Notes under the pieces: generated by a model
The model's database searches: none
Seen by the model: only the letters and a program-made list of their open reading frames with translations
What the model was told of the DNA's origin: nothing
Position numbers and translations under genes: made by a program
Shown here: piece after piece, positions 53,660 to 62,957 of the stretch
How the letters are laid out: the number at the start of each line of letters is the position of its first letter
Position numbering within the stretch: position 1 is the stretch's first letter
Assembly: GCA_020637775.1 (NCBI GenBank)
Contig: JACKJV010000001.1
Coordinates: forward strand, 310,001 to 374,000
DNA: 64,000 bases
Origin: Brucellaceae bacterium
GTDB lineage: Bacteria; Pseudomonadota; Alphaproteobacteria; Rhizobiales; Rhizobiaceae
Reading direction: 5' to 3'

Positions 53660-54169
53660 TCAGAGGGGAATCTCGCCGCGTGCTATGCCATCCAGGACTG
53701 CATTGATGAACAACGCCTTGGCGGCGCGATAATCGGCCATGGCCTGACCATCGAACAGGCGCTTGATCTCGTTGAAACCGTCGACCAGCGCCGGATGTGC
53801 CGAAAGCGCGGCGGCAAACAGGTGGAAATGGTCGAACGCGCCGCCCGTGGCTGCCAACTGGATGCCCACGGGCATGGATGTTCCGGTCATTTCGAAGGCG
53901 GCGAAATCGCCGGTGCGGATCGAGCCCGTGTTGCGCGCGAAGGCGCCCGCCAGTGCGGCTTCCGCCTCGGGGAAGCGATCCGGCGGGACACGCACCAGAA
54001 TATCCAGATCGCCTCTGGTTTCCAGTCCGGGACAGGCCGTGGAGCCGACATGGGTGATTTCCGCCGATCGCGGAAGCATGGCGGCGAGACCTGGCATGAC
54101 GGACCGGAAGAGCGCGGTGGCCAGGGCGCGCGCGGCCTCGGGGTCGGCGTGAAGGTGAAACCGTTCCAT
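53660..54169 (-). CDS. GrpB/UPF0157 family protein
   Basis: This 169-aa protein is of the GrpB (nucleotidyltransferase-fold) family. It has ITHVGSTACPGLETRGDLDI (about 39-58) as the diagnostic motif and VGIQLAATGGAFDHFHLFAA further on. The family fold resembles minimal nucleotidyltransferases, but no activity is firmly established. It lies 5 bp after folC and is probably the last gene of the trpB-trpA-accD-folC transcript. Its end converges on trpF with a 3-bp gap. Confidence 0.85.
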   Translation of the reverse strand: MERFHLHADPEAARALATALFRSVMPGLAAMLPRSAEITHVGSTACPGLETRGDLDILVRVPPDRFPEAEAALAGAFARNTGSIRTGDFAAFEMTGTSMPVGIQLAATGGAFDHFHLFAAALSAHPALVDGFNEIKRLFDGQAMADYRAAKALFINAVLDGIARGEIPL

Positions 54170-54174
54170 TGCCG

Positions 54175-55518
54175 TCAGGTGGGCGGTGTGCCGTTCTCGG
54201 CGAGAACGGAGCCGGCCAGATAGAGCGACCCGCAGACCAGGATGCGCGGCGGACGCTCGTCCTCGCTCCAGGTTTCGCGCATGAGGTTGATCGCATTGGC
54301 AACGGAGCTGACCGGCTCGGCTGAGAGCCCGGCCTCGCGGGCGCGTGCGGCCAGCACTTCCGGGCTTTCGCCATCATCGCTTCCGGGCACCGGCACACAG
54401 TAACAATGGCGCGCCAGCCCCTGAAAGGCGCGGAAGAAACCGGCATGGTTCTTGGTCTTCAGCATGCCGGCGATCAGAAAGAGCGGGCGGTCGTCGCGCT
54501 CGCCGCGCCCGGCCAGTTCTTCCGCGACAACCAGCGCACCGGCGGGATTGTGCCCGCCATCGAGCCACACTTCCGAACCTTCGGGCGCTTGCTCCACCAG
54601 GTCGCCGGACATGAGCCGGTGCAGGCGGGCCGGCCATTCGGCCGCCTCCATCGCCGTGTCCGCGGCACGGTGGCCGATATCGAAACCGGCCATGCGCACG
54701 GCGGCGATGGCCGTGGCCGCGTTGGCCAATTGGAAACGGCCCGGCATGGCGGGCAGCGTGAGATCGAACAGGACGTCATTGTCCTGGTAGACCAGGCGTC
54801 CGTTTTCCTCATAGGCCCAGAAATCCTGGCCGTAGGCGATATAGTCGCATTCGAGACGCAGTGCTGTTTCCTCCAGCACGGCGCGCGCCATGTCGTTTTC
54901 CTGAAAGCCGATCACGACCGGACATTCGGGCTTGATGATGCCCGCCTTTTCGGCTGCGATCAGTTCCACCTTGTCACCAAGCCAGGCCTCGTGATCGAGC
55001 GAGATGGGCGTGATGACGGATACGGCGGGTTCGCGAATGACATTGGTGGCGTCGAACCGGCCGCCCATGCCGACTTCGAGAATGCAGACATCGGCGGGAT
55101 GCTCGGAAAACAGCAGGAAGGCGGCGGCCGTCGTCAGTTCGAAAACGGTGGCCGGCTCGTCGCCATTGGCATCGCCGACCCGCCTCAGGGCGTCGGCCAG
55201 AACCGCGTCTTCCACCAGTTCGCCGCCGCCGGGCTTGCCGAGGCGAAAGCGCTCGTGCCAGCGCACAAGATGCGGCGATGTATGGACATGGACGGACGCG
55301 CCGGCGGCTTCCAGCATGGCGCGGGCGAAGGCTATCACCGATCCCTTGCCGTTCGTGCCGGCGACATGGATGACCGGCGGCAGGCGGTCCTGCGGGTTGC
55401 CGAGCTTTTCCAGCAGCACGCGCACGCGCTCCAGTGACAGGTTGTATCCCTGCGGGTGAAGTGCGGACAGCCGCTCGATCTCGACTTGCGCAAGGCTTTC
55501 GGCGGGACGGATCGTCAT
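54175..55518 (-). CDS. folC: Folylpolyglutamate synthase / dihydrofolate synthase
   Basis: This 447-aa Mur-ligase-type enzyme adds glutamate to dihydropteroate and folates. The P-loop is GTNGKGS at 54-60, EVGMGGRFDATNVI is the family signature and ITPISLDHEAWLG carries the metal-binding His. EVWLDGGHNPAGA is also conserved. The ATG at 55518 gives the family-like start; an upstream extension is Arg-rich shadow. It follows accD by 67 bp, the usual neighbour. Confidence 0.95.
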   Translation of the reverse strand: MTIRPAESLAQVEIERLSALHPQGYNLSLERVRVLLEKLGNPQDRLPPVIHVAGTNGKGSVIAFARAMLEAAGASVHVHTSPHLVRWHERFRLGKPGGGELVEDAVLADALRRVGDANGDEPATVFELTTAAAFLLFSEHPADVCILEVGMGGRFDATNVIREPAVSVITPISLDHEAWLGDKVELIAAEKAGIIKPECPVVIGFQENDMARAVLEETALRLECDYIAYGQDFWAYEENGRLVYQDNDVLFDLTLPAMPGRFQLANAATAIAAVRMAGFDIGHRAADTAMEAAEWPARLHRLMSGDLVEQAPEGSEVWLDGGHNPAGALVVAEELAGRGERDDRPLFLIAGMLKTKNHAGFFRAFQGLARHCYCVPVPGSDDGESPEVLAARAREAGLSAEPVSSVANAINLMRETWSEDERPPRILVCGSLYLAGSVLAENGTPPT

Positions 55519-55585
55519 CGGGTTTCCACATGCAGGGGGCGGCGCCTGCCGGCCGCCCGTTCGGTGATCGCATGGCTGCGGACGA

Positions 55586-56521
55586 TCAGGCGTCCGCCTT
55601 TTCCTCTTCGGCCGGTGTTTCAGGCTCGGAGTCCTGCACGTCCGGCGGCGGGGCGGCCTCATCGACCAGCGCCGGCTGCCCGGTCAGCATGCGCAGCACC
55701 CTGGCGATGGTGCCTTTCAGTTCCTGGCGCGGCACGACCATGTCGACCATGCCATGGTCACGCAGGTATTCCGCCGTCTGGAAGCCCTCGGGCAGCTTCT
55801 CGCGAATGGTCTGCTCGATGACACGCTTGCCGGCAAAGCCGATGACCGCGCCCGGCTCGGCAATGTGGATGTCGCCGAGCATGGCATAGGACGCGGATAC
55901 GCCGCCCGTCGTCGGATTGGTCAGCACGACGATATAGGGAAGGCCCGCCTCTTTCAGCATCTCCACCGCAACGGTCGTGCGGGGCAATTGCATGAGGGAA
56001 AGGATGCCCTCCTGCATGCGCGCGCCGCCGGAAGCGGCAAACAGCACCAGCGGGCGGTTCAGCTCGATCGCCTTGAGGAAGCCGTCGATGATGGCCTCGC
56101 CGGCCGCCATGCCCAGCGAGCCGCCCATGAAGGAGAAGTCATGCGCCGTGACGACGACGGGCAGCCCGTCGATCTCGCCGGTGGCGTTGACGATGGAATC
56201 GTCGAGCCCGGTCTTCGAGCGGCTTTCCTTCAGACGGTCCGTGTACCGCTTCACATCGCGGAATTTGAGCGGATCCTGCGGCACCTTCGGCGCAGGCAGA
56301 AGCTCATACTTGCCCTCGTCGAAGAAGCGCTTCAGCCGCTCCCTGACGGGCATCTTCATGTGATAGCCGGACGTGGGGATGACCCAGAGGTTTTCCTCCA
56401 GTTCCTTGTGGAAGATCATCTCGCCGGTCTCGGGACACTTGATCCAGAGATTTTCCGGCATGTCGCGCCGGCCCAGCATGGAGTTGATCTTGGGGCGGAC
56501 GTAGTTGGTGATCCAGTTCAT
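55586..56521 (-). CDS. accD: Acetyl-CoA carboxylase carboxyltransferase beta subunit
   Basis: This 311-aa crotonase-fold subunit works with AccA in the first step of fatty acid synthesis. It has [18 protein letters not shown] [34 protein letters not shown] and [17 protein letters not shown]. The N-terminal zinc ribbon of E. coli AccD (four Cys) is degenerate: only C29 remains (IKCPETGEM), as is usual in rhizobial AccD. The acidic tail (residues 290-311) is variable. It lies between trpA and folC. Confidence 0.95.
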   Translation of the reverse strand: MNWITNYVRPKINSMLGRRDMPENLWIKCPETGEMIFHKELEENLWVIPTSGYHMKMPVRERLKRFFDEGKYELLPAPKVPQDPLKFRDVKRYTDRLKESRSKTGLDDSIVNATGEIDGLPVVVTAHDFSFMGGSLGMAAGEAIIDGFLKAIELNRPLVLFAASGGARMQEGILSLMQLPRTTVAVEMLKEAGLPYIVVLTNPTTGGVSASYAMLGDIHIAEPGAVIGFAGKRVIEQTIREKLPEGFQTAEYLRDHGMVDMVVPRQELKGTIARVLRMLTGQPALVDEAAPPPDVQDSEPETPAEEEKADA

Positions 56522-56582
56522 CTGTTCTCAAGGCCGCGTCTGGCGCACGGCCTTCCCTGTGATGGATTCCAATGTGGGCGCT

Positions 56583-57422
56583 TCAGCCAGCCTGTGCAAG
56601 CCGCGCCTCTGCGATGCCGTCGGCAAGGCCGCGCACCAGCGTGGCCACGGCCTCGGCCGGGTCGGCGACCGCGTTGCCGTCCGCATCGAGCACGTTGGCG
56701 ATGGCATTGACCACGGCCGTGCCCACGACGACACCGTCGGCGGAGGCGCCGATCGCCTTGGCCTGGCTGGAGGTCTTCACACCGAAGCCGACGCAGACCG
56801 GCAGGTCCGTATGGCCCTTGATGCGGCGCACCGCATCGGCAACCTTGCTCGTGTCGGGCAGGGCGGAGCCGGTGATGCCGGTCATGGAAACGTAGTAGAC
56901 GAAGCCGGACGTGTTGGCGAGGACAACCGGCAGGCGCTTGTCATCGGTGGTCGGCGTGGCAAGGCGGATGAAATTGATCCCGGCCTTCAGTGCCGGCACG
57001 CAAAGTTCGTCATCCATTTCCGGCGGCAGGTCGACCACGATCAGACCGTCGATGCCGGCTTCCTTCGCGTCGGCCAGAAAACGGTCGACGCCGTAGATGT
57101 AGATCGGGTTGTAGTAGCCCATCATGACGATCGGCGTGTCGTCATCCTCCTGCCGGAACTCGCGCGCCATCTGCAGGGTCCTGACGAGCGTCTGGCCATT
57201 GTCCAGCGCGCGGCGGCCGGCCATCTGGATCGCCGGGCCGTCGGCCATCGGATCGGAAAAGGGCATGCCCAGCTCGATGACGTCGGCGCCGGCCTTGGGC
57301 AAGGCCTTCATCACGCGCAGCGAACTGTCGTAATCCGGATCGCCGCCCATGAAATAGGTGACCAGGGCGGGGCGGTTGATCTGCTTGAGGGCAGCGAACT
57401 TGCGGTCGATACGGGTGGTCAT
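56583..57422 (-). CDS. trpA: Tryptophan synthase alpha subunit
   Basis: This 279-aa TIM-barrel subunit cleaves indole-3-glycerol phosphate. Catalytic E50 and D61 are in [16 protein letters not shown], and SMTGITGS and [10 protein letters not shown] form the phosphate loop. It begins one base after the trpB stop. The ATG at 57422 is the family start. Confidence 0.97.
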   Translation of the reverse strand: MTTRIDRKFAALKQINRPALVTYFMGGDPDYDSSLRVMKALPKAGADVIELGMPFSDPMADGPAIQMAGRRALDNGQTLVRTLQMAREFRQEDDDTPIVMMGYYNPIYIYGVDRFLADAKEAGIDGLIVVDLPPEMDDELCVPALKAGINFIRLATPTTDDKRLPVVLANTSGFVYYVSMTGITGSALPDTSKVADAVRRIKGHTDLPVCVGFGVKTSSQAKAIGASADGVVVGTAVVNAIANVLDADGNAVADPAEAVATLVRGLADGIAEARLAQAG

Positions 57423-57423
57423 G

Positions 57424-58644
57424 TCAGAGATCGTGTCCCAGCATTTTGCCGACGGTGAAGACGTCCTTGTCGCCACGGCCGCAGAGATTCATGACGATGA
57501 TCTGGTCCTTGCCCATGGCGGGCGCGCGCTTGATCACCTCGGCCAGCGCATGGGACGGCTCCAGCGCAGGGATGATGCCCTCCAGCCGGGTGAGAAGCTG
57601 GAAGGCTTCCAGTGCTTCCGCGTCCATGACGGGCACATATTGGACGCGGCCGGAATCCTTAAGCCAGGAGTGCTCCGGGCCGATGCCCGGATAGTCCAGC
57701 CCGGCGGAAATGGAATGGCCTTCCTTGATCTGGCCGTCGCCATCCTGCAGCAGGTAGGTGCGGTTGCCGTGCAGGACGCCGGGCGATCCGGCAGTCAGCG
57801 AGGCGCAATGTTCCTCGCCCTGAAGACCCTTGCCGCCGGCTTCCACGCCGACGATCTGCACGCTCTCGTCATCAAGGAAGGGATGGAACAGGCCGATGGC
57901 GTTGGACCCGCCACCCACGGCAGCGACCAGCATGTCCGGCAGGCGGCCCTCGACGGCCAGCATCTGCTCGCGCGTTTCCTTGCCGATGACCGACTGGAAC
58001 TCGCGCACCAGTTCCGGATAGGGGTGCGGCCCGGCGGCCGTGCCGATCAGGTAATAGGTGTCCTCGACATTGGTGACCCAGTCGCGCAGCGCCTCGTTCA
58101 TGGCGTCCTTGAGCGTGCCATGGCCCGCGGTGACGGGATGAACCTTCGCGCCAAGCAGCTTCATGCGGAAGACGTTGGGCGCCTGGCGCTCCACGTCGGT
58201 CGCGCCCATGTAGACCTCGCAGGGGAAACCGAAGCGCGCCGCGACGGTGGCCGAGGCCACGCCATGCTGGCCGGCGCCCGTCTCGGCGATGATGCGGGTC
58301 TTGCCCATGCGCTTGGCCAGCAGGATCTGGCCAAGGCAATTGTTGATCTTGTGGGAACCGGTATGGTTCAGCTCGTCGCGCTTGAAGTAGATCTTCGCGC
58401 CGCCCAGATGTTCCGTCAGCCGCTCGGCGAAGTAGAGCGGCGAGGGACGCCCGGTATAATGCGTGTTGAGATGTTCCAGCTCTGCCCTGAATTCCGGGTC
58501 GTTCTTGGCCTTGTCCCACTCCTCTTCGAGGTGAAGGATCAACGGCATCAGCGTCTCGGCGACGAAACGCCCCCCGAAAATGCCGAACATGCCCTGTTCG
58601 TCGGGTCCGGTGCGGAAGGAATTGGGTTTGGCTGACTGGTTCAA
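57424..58644 (-). CDS. trpB: Tryptophan synthase beta subunit (TTG start)
   Basis: This 406-aa PLP subunit condenses indole with serine. The PLP lysine is K99 in [32 protein letters not shown] and the glycine-rich [13 protein letters not shown] also match. The start is TTG at 58644, with GGGAG six bases upstream. The only nearby ATG is out of frame, and an in-frame extension to 58836 has no family resemblance. It begins the trpB-trpA-accD-folC-grpB transcript. Confidence 0.96.
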   Translation of the reverse strand: MNQSAKPNSFRTGPDEQGMFGIFGGRFVAETLMPLILHLEEEWDKAKNDPEFRAELEHLNTHYTGRPSPLYFAERLTEHLGGAKIYFKRDELNHTGSHKINNCLGQILLAKRMGKTRIIAETGAGQHGVASATVAARFGFPCEVYMGATDVERQAPNVFRMKLLGAKVHPVTAGHGTLKDAMNEALRDWVTNVEDTYYLIGTAAGPHPYPELVREFQSVIGKETREQMLAVEGRLPDMLVAAVGGGSNAIGLFHPFLDDESVQIVGVEAGGKGLQGEEHCASLTAGSPGVLHGNRTYLLQDGDGQIKEGHSISAGLDYPGIGPEHSWLKDSGRVQYVPVMDAEALEAFQLLTRLEGIIPALEPSHALAEVIKRAPAMGKDQIIVMNLCGRGDKDVFTVGKMLGHDL

Positions 58645-58786
58645 GGCATACTCCCAGACTTGGATCGGCCCTCCCATAAACCATGCGGCATTGCGGGGCA
58701 ATGCAGGCAGGCGACGCCCGGGGTCGCAAAAAGGCGCGGAAGCGCCCTCCCCGCCCCGGTTGCCATTCCGGCCCGCAAGCCGCGCC

Positions 58787-59491
58787 TCATTCGCGCGGCG
58801 GAATGTTGAGCGCGGCCTGGCTGGCCGGGCGGGCAAGGCAGCGGTCGAGCCATGCCAGCACGTTGCGGCATTCCGGCAGCTTCACCAGGTCGCCGGCCTC
58901 GTAGAAATCGCGGACGGTGCGCACCCAGGGCCAGGTGGCGATGTCGGCAATCGTATAATCCCGGCCCATGATGTAATCACGGCCGCCCAGGCGCTGGTCC
59001 AGCACCTTGAGCAGGCGTTCGGTCTCGCCGGCATAGCGCTCCAGCGGACGCTTGTCGGCGACATCCTTGCCGGCGAACTTGCAGAAGTAGCCGAGCTGGC
59101 CGAACATCGGGCCGATACCGCCCATCTGGAACATGAGCCACTGCATCGTCCGGTAGCGCGCCGCCGGATCGGCGGACATGAATTTCCCCGACTTTTCCGC
59201 CAGGTAAATCAGGATGGCGCCGGATTCGAACAGCGGCAGCGGCGCGCCGCCCGGACCGTCCGGATCGATGATGGCGGGGATCTTGTTGTTCGGGTTGAGC
59301 GACAGGAATTCCGGGGTCGTCTGGTCGTTGCGCCCGAAGGAAACCGTGTGCGCCTCATAGGGAAGGCCCGTTTCCTCCAGCATGGCCGAGGCCTTGATGC
59401 CGTTGGGCGTGGGGAAGGAATAGAGCTGGATGCGGTCCGGATGGGCTGCGGGCCAGCGGCGCGTGATCTCGAAGCCGGACAAATCGGTCAT
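58787..59491 (-). CDS. Glutathione S-transferase family protein (YfcG/YghU-like)
   Basis: This 234-aa two-domain protein has a thioredoxin-fold part ([47 protein letters not shown]) and a helical domain with [13 protein letters not shown]. The TPNG motif and overall form resemble E. coli YfcG, a disulfide-bond reductase using two glutathiones. The ATG at 59491 is the family-like start. It is divergent from the cyclase gene, and a second GST gene lies 1.5 kb away. Confidence 0.88.
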   Translation of the reverse strand: MTDLSGFEITRRWPAAHPDRIQLYSFPTPNGIKASAMLEETGLPYEAHTVSFGRNDQTTPEFLSLNPNNKIPAIIDPDGPGGAPLPLFESGAILIYLAEKSGKFMSADPAARYRTMQWLMFQMGGIGPMFGQLGYFCKFAGKDVADKRPLERYAGETERLLKVLDQRLGGRDYIMGRDYTIADIATWPWVRTVRDFYEAGDLVKLPECRNVLAWLDRCLARPASQAALNIPPRE

Positions 59492-59696
59492 GGGAAGACG
59501 TCCTCTCGCATTGTTGCCTGCCACAGAGGTAACCCGCCCGCGCCAAACCACAAGGGCAAAACAGCCAGGCCCGTGTGCAACGGTATGTCACCGCGGGGAA
59601 ACACGCGCCTTGCAAGCCGTGGGCGCAGGTGTATCGTCATCTGGCCGCGGGAAAACAGAAGAAGAGACCCGGCGGACCAACAGAGGGAGAGACGAC

Positions 59697-60506
59697 ATGT
59701 GCCATGCCTGTGTGATGGAAACCGTGAAGAGCCGGATGCTGAACCGGCGCGACTTCTTCAAGGCGGCAAGCCTGCCGGCCGCGGCCACGGGGTTTGCGCC
59801 GCCCGCCCTGGCGCAGGGCGCGACGAAGGTGGCCGACATGACCCACACGATGGGAGAGGACTTCCCCACCTTCTTCGGCGAGCAGCAGCTCTTCGTCGAG
59901 CAGAAATTCAACTATGCCGAACACAAGTTCAACCTGAAGGAATTGCGCGTCAACGAGCATACCGGCACGCATATGGATGCGCCGCTCCACTTCTCGGAAA
60001 ACGGCATGTCGGTGGACGAGATCCCGGTCGAGAGCCTGGTCGTGCCGCTTGTCGTCATCGACATCAAGGCCAAGGCCGCCGAGAACGCGGATGCGCAGGT
60101 GACGCCAGACGACATCAAGGCCTGGATCAGCGCCCATGGCGACCTGCCGGCCAAATGCTGCGTGGCGATGAATTCCGGTTGGGGGGCGCATGTCGCGGGT
60201 GAAAAGTTCCGCAATGTCGGCGATGACGGCAAGACCATGCATTTCCCCGGCTTCCATGTCGAGGCAGCGAAGATGCTGGCAGAAGAGGCCGACGTGGCCG
60301 GCATCGCCGTGGACACGCTGTCGCTTGACCATGGCCCGTCGCCCGATTTCGCGGTTCACTACGCATGGCTGCCGACCGGGCGCTGGGGCATCGAATGCCT
60401 GGCCAACCTTGACGCGGTTCCGGCCAGTGGCGCCACGCTCGTGGTCGGTGCGCCCAAGCACAAGGGCGGCACGGGCGGGCCGGCGCGTATCTTCACGCTG
60501 ATGTAA
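59697..60506 (+). CDS. Tat-exported cyclase / kynurenine-formamidase-like metal hydrolase
   Basis: This 269-aa protein has a twin-arginine type leader (MLNRRDFFKAAS at 14-25, hydrophobic core, AQG near 40). The cyclase-family motif HTGTHMDAPLHF is at residues 88-99, the Mn/Zn site of formamidase-like enzymes. Export of a member of this family to the periplasm is less usual than the cytosolic form. GGGAGAGACG precedes the ATG; the first 13 residues (with two Cys) before MLNRRD could be non-coding if a later ATG is used. Substrate unknown. Confidence 0.82.
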   Translation: MCHACVMETVKSRMLNRRDFFKAASLPAAATGFAPPALAQGATKVADMTHTMGEDFPTFFGEQQLFVEQKFNYAEHKFNLKELRVNEHTGTHMDAPLHFSENGMSVDEIPVESLVVPLVVIDIKAKAAENADAQVTPDDIKAWISAHGDLPAKCCVAMNSGWGAHVAGEKFRNVGDDGKTMHFPGFHVEAAKMLAEEADVAGIAVDTLSLDHGPSPDFAVHYAWLPTGRWGIECLANLDAVPASGATLVVGAPKHKGGTGGPARIFTLM

Positions 60507-60531
60507 TCGAACAGGAAAGGGAAACGGCGGC

Positions 60532-60939
60532 ATGTCGACAGTCAGGCTTGTGAGCTATGAGGAAGCCGATGCAGCGGTGCGCGTGGTCTATGACGACATA
60601 AGGGCCACGCGCGGCTCCGACTTCATCAACAATTTCTGGCTGGCGCTTGCCGCCGATCCGGCGCTGCTGAAAAGCACCTGGGAAGAAGTGAAGGCGGTCA
60701 TGACCGCGCCCGGACCGCTGGATCCGCTGACCCGCGAGATGATCTACATTGCCGTGTCGGCGGCGAACGGCTGTACCTATTGCGCCCATTCGCACACGGC
60801 TTCGGCCAAGGCAAAGGGCATGACGGACGCGCAATATGGCGACCTGCTGAAGGTGATCGCTCTGGCCGGAAAGACCAATCACCTGGCCAATGCGCTCCAG
60901 GTGCCGGTGGACGCGGCCTTCGAAAAATCGGGCGCCTGA
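60532..60939 (+). CDS. AhpD-like carboxymuconolactone decarboxylase family protein
   Basis: This 135-aa helical protein has the AhpD-type redox motif CTYC (C81, C84) followed by AHSH (H86, H88), and TREMIYIAVSAANG before it. Such proteins are peroxidase partners or decarboxylase-like. It lies 25 bp after the cyclase and upstream of a GST gene, so all three may be co-transcribed. Confidence 0.87.
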   Translation: MSTVRLVSYEEADAAVRVVYDDIRATRGSDFINNFWLALAADPALLKSTWEEVKAVMTAPGPLDPLTREMIYIAVSAANGCTYCAHSHTASAKAKGMTDAQYGDLLKVIALAGKTNHLANALQVPVDAAFEKSGA

Positions 60940-61013
60940 CCCGGAAACCAGCTTGGCAAGCGGGGCAGGCAATGCAAGCCTGCGCCGCCATCACATAATC
61001 CTGGAGGAACTTG

Positions 61014-61613
61014 ATGTATACGGTGATCGGGTCGCCCGGCTCGCGCATGACGCGGGTTGTCTGGATGCTTGAGGAACTGGGCGAGGCCTACGCGATCGAG
61101 ACCGCCAAGCCGCAATCGGAGACGGCGCGGGTCCACAATCCCTCCGGCCGCATTCCCGCCCTCATCGACGGGGAGATGCGGCTGACGGATTCGGCTGCGA
61201 TCTGCGTCTATCTGGGCGAGAAACATGGCGACAAGGGCTTCGGCTCCCGCTCGCTGGCGGAACGGGCGCAGATCGACAGCTGGGTGCATTTCGCTCAGTC
61301 GGAGCTGGAGGCGCCACTGTGGAACAAGCTGAAGCACCGCATGCTGATCCCTGAACACCTGCGGGTGGATGTGGGGCCGTGGTGCGCGTGGGAATTCAGC
61401 CGCGACACGAAGGCGCTGGCGCGAAGGCTCGGTGACAATGAATTCGCGCTGGGCGACCGCTTTTCCGCCGTCGATGTCATCCTCGGTCATATCGGCACCT
61501 GGGCGCGCGGCGCCAGGTTCGAGATCGCGTCCGACTCCGTCAATGCCTATCTCGACCGGGTTCTGGCCCGCCCGGCGCTGGCCAGGGCAAGGGAGCGTGA
61601 AGCGGCAGCGTGA
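61014..61613 (+). CDS. Glutathione S-transferase
   Basis: This 199-aa GST has MMYTVIGSPGSRMTRVVWML, with a possible catalytic Ser in SPGSR. NPSGRIPALIDGE and LTDSAAICVYLGE lie in the thioredoxin fold, and DRFSAVDVILGHIGTWA in the helical domain. GGAGG stands nine bases before the ATG at 61014. The substrate is unknown. A bidirectional terminator separates it from the convergent dctP. Confidence 0.88.
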   Translation: MYTVIGSPGSRMTRVVWMLEELGEAYAIETAKPQSETARVHNPSGRIPALIDGEMRLTDSAAICVYLGEKHGDKGFGSRSLAERAQIDSWVHFAQSELEAPLWNKLKHRMLIPEHLRVDVGPWCAWEFSRDTKALARRLGDNEFALGDRFSAVDVILGHIGTWARGARFEIASDSVNAYLDRVLARPALARAREREAAA

Positions 61614-61650
61614 TCCGCCTTGCCCGCATCAACACAGGGATGAACACGAA

Positions 61651-61679
61651 GAAGCCCGGGTACGCTGCACCCGGGCTTC
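61651..61679. terminator. Bidirectional terminator between gst and dctP
   Basis: An 11-bp perfect stem (GAAGCCCGGGT / ACCCGGGCTTC) with a 7-base loop lies between convergent genes, with TGTTGTT on the plus side. Confidence 0.8.
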
Positions 61680-61704
61680 CTGTTGTTACACATGTCTGCG
61701 CCGG

Positions 61705-62733
61705 TTATTCAGCGGCGTACTTGTCCAGCAGGGCGCGGGCGTCGTTGATCATTTCCGTGCCCGGACGGCCACCGGCATTCATCTCCTCGGCCCAGGCATC
61801 GACCAGCGGCGTGGCGATATCCTTCCAGCGCTGCGTCTCGGCCTCGTCCAGGGTGATGATGCGGGCGCCCGACTTTTCGGCAACCTCGCGGCCGCGCACG
61901 TCGCCGGCGTCCATGGCAGCACCGAACATGCCAGCCGTCTCGACGCCGGAATTGTCGTCGATGACCTTCTTCAGGTCGTCCGGCAGCCTGTCATAGGCAT
62001 CCTTGTTCATGGCAAAGACGAAGGTGGCCGTGTAGAGGCCGTTCTTGCCGGCAAAGCCCGTGACGTTGGACACGATCTCGTCAACCTTGAAGGCGGGCGC
62101 CACCTCGAAGGGAATGGTCGTTCCGTTGATGACGCCCTTGGACAGCGCCTCGGCAACGGCGGTGACCGGCATGCCGACCGGGACGGCGCCGAGCTTTTCC
62201 AGCATCTGGTTGACCACGCGCGTGCCGCCGCGCAGCTTCATGCCGTTCATGTCCTCGACGCTCTCGACCGGCTCCTTGGAATGGATCAGGCCGGGGCCGT
62301 GCGTGTGCCAGGCGATGACGTGATAGTCCTTGAAGTCGTCCATGCAGTATTTTTCGCAATACTCATGGAAGGCCTTGGAGGTCTGCTCGCCATTCGTCAT
62401 CATGAACGGCAGTTCGAAGGCCTCGGTCGAGGGAAAGCGGCCGGGCGTGTAGCCGATGACGGTCCAGGTCAGGTCGATGACGCCGTCACGGAGCTGGTCG
62501 ACCAGTTCCGGCGGCTTGCCGCCGAGCTGCATGGCGGGGAAGAGGTTGATCTGGATGCGGCCGTCGGATTCCTTCATCACCTTCTCGGCCCAGGGCGCCA
62601 GCGCCTTGGCCGGAATGGTGGCCTGGGCAGGCAGCATCTGGTGCAGCTTGAGCGTGACATCCTGCGCATGGGCGGCAGCCGATGCGACGAGTCCGGCGGC
62701 AGCGGCCGCCAGCAGCGTGGTCCATTTCTTCAT
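61705..62733 (-). CDS. TRAP transporter substrate-binding protein (DctP family)
   Basis: This 342-aa periplasmic binding protein has signal peptide MKKWTTLLAAAAAGLVASAA and cleavage near AHAQDV. It contains AFELPFMMTNGEQTSKAF and the ligand-arginine region MNGMKLRGGTRVVNQML. DctP proteins deliver organic acids to DctQM membrane partners, which are absent on the 3' side here; the upstream side is the divergent acyl-CoA dehydrogenase gene. It must use permease subunits encoded elsewhere. GGGAGG stands before the ATG. Confidence 0.9.
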   Translation of the reverse strand: MKKWTTLLAAAAAGLVASAAAHAQDVTLKLHQMLPAQATIPAKALAPWAEKVMKESDGRIQINLFPAMQLGGKPPELVDQLRDGVIDLTWTVIGYTPGRFPSTEAFELPFMMTNGEQTSKAFHEYCEKYCMDDFKDYHVIAWHTHGPGLIHSKEPVESVEDMNGMKLRGGTRVVNQMLEKLGAVPVGMPVTAVAEALSKGVINGTTIPFEVAPAFKVDEIVSNVTGFAGKNGLYTATFVFAMNKDAYDRLPDDLKKVIDDNSGVETAGMFGAAMDAGDVRGREVAEKSGARIITLDEAETQRWKDIATPLVDAWAEEMNAGGRPGTEMINDARALLDKYAAE

Positions 62734-62851
62734 GCCGGGTTCCTCCCTTGGCGTGTGCCGGGCAAGGGTTCCTGCCCGGGAATGGGGACCATAGAAAGTT
62801 ATATACCATATCAATGTCAAGCATGCTTACGTCGCATGATTGCCAGAACGG

Positions 62852-62869
62852 ACATACTACCCGGTATGT
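62852..62869 (+). promoter_or_regulatory. 18-bp palindrome ACATACT-N4-GGTATGT upstream of the acyl-CoA dehydrogenase
   Basis: ACATACTACCCGGTATGT is almost the same palindrome as at 45016-45033. It lies just upstream of a -35-like TTGACA (62875-62880) with TACCAT 18 bp further on. The acyl-CoA dehydrogenase ATG is 88 bp downstream; dctP starts 118 bp away on the other strand. Confidence 0.6.
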
Positions 62870-62957
62870 TGCTGTTGACAGGCAGGCCGCACGCTCCCTA
62901 CCATCCGCCGTCAGGGCCGGCCTTTCATCCGGCCGTTCTTTCCCCGGAGGAACCCGC

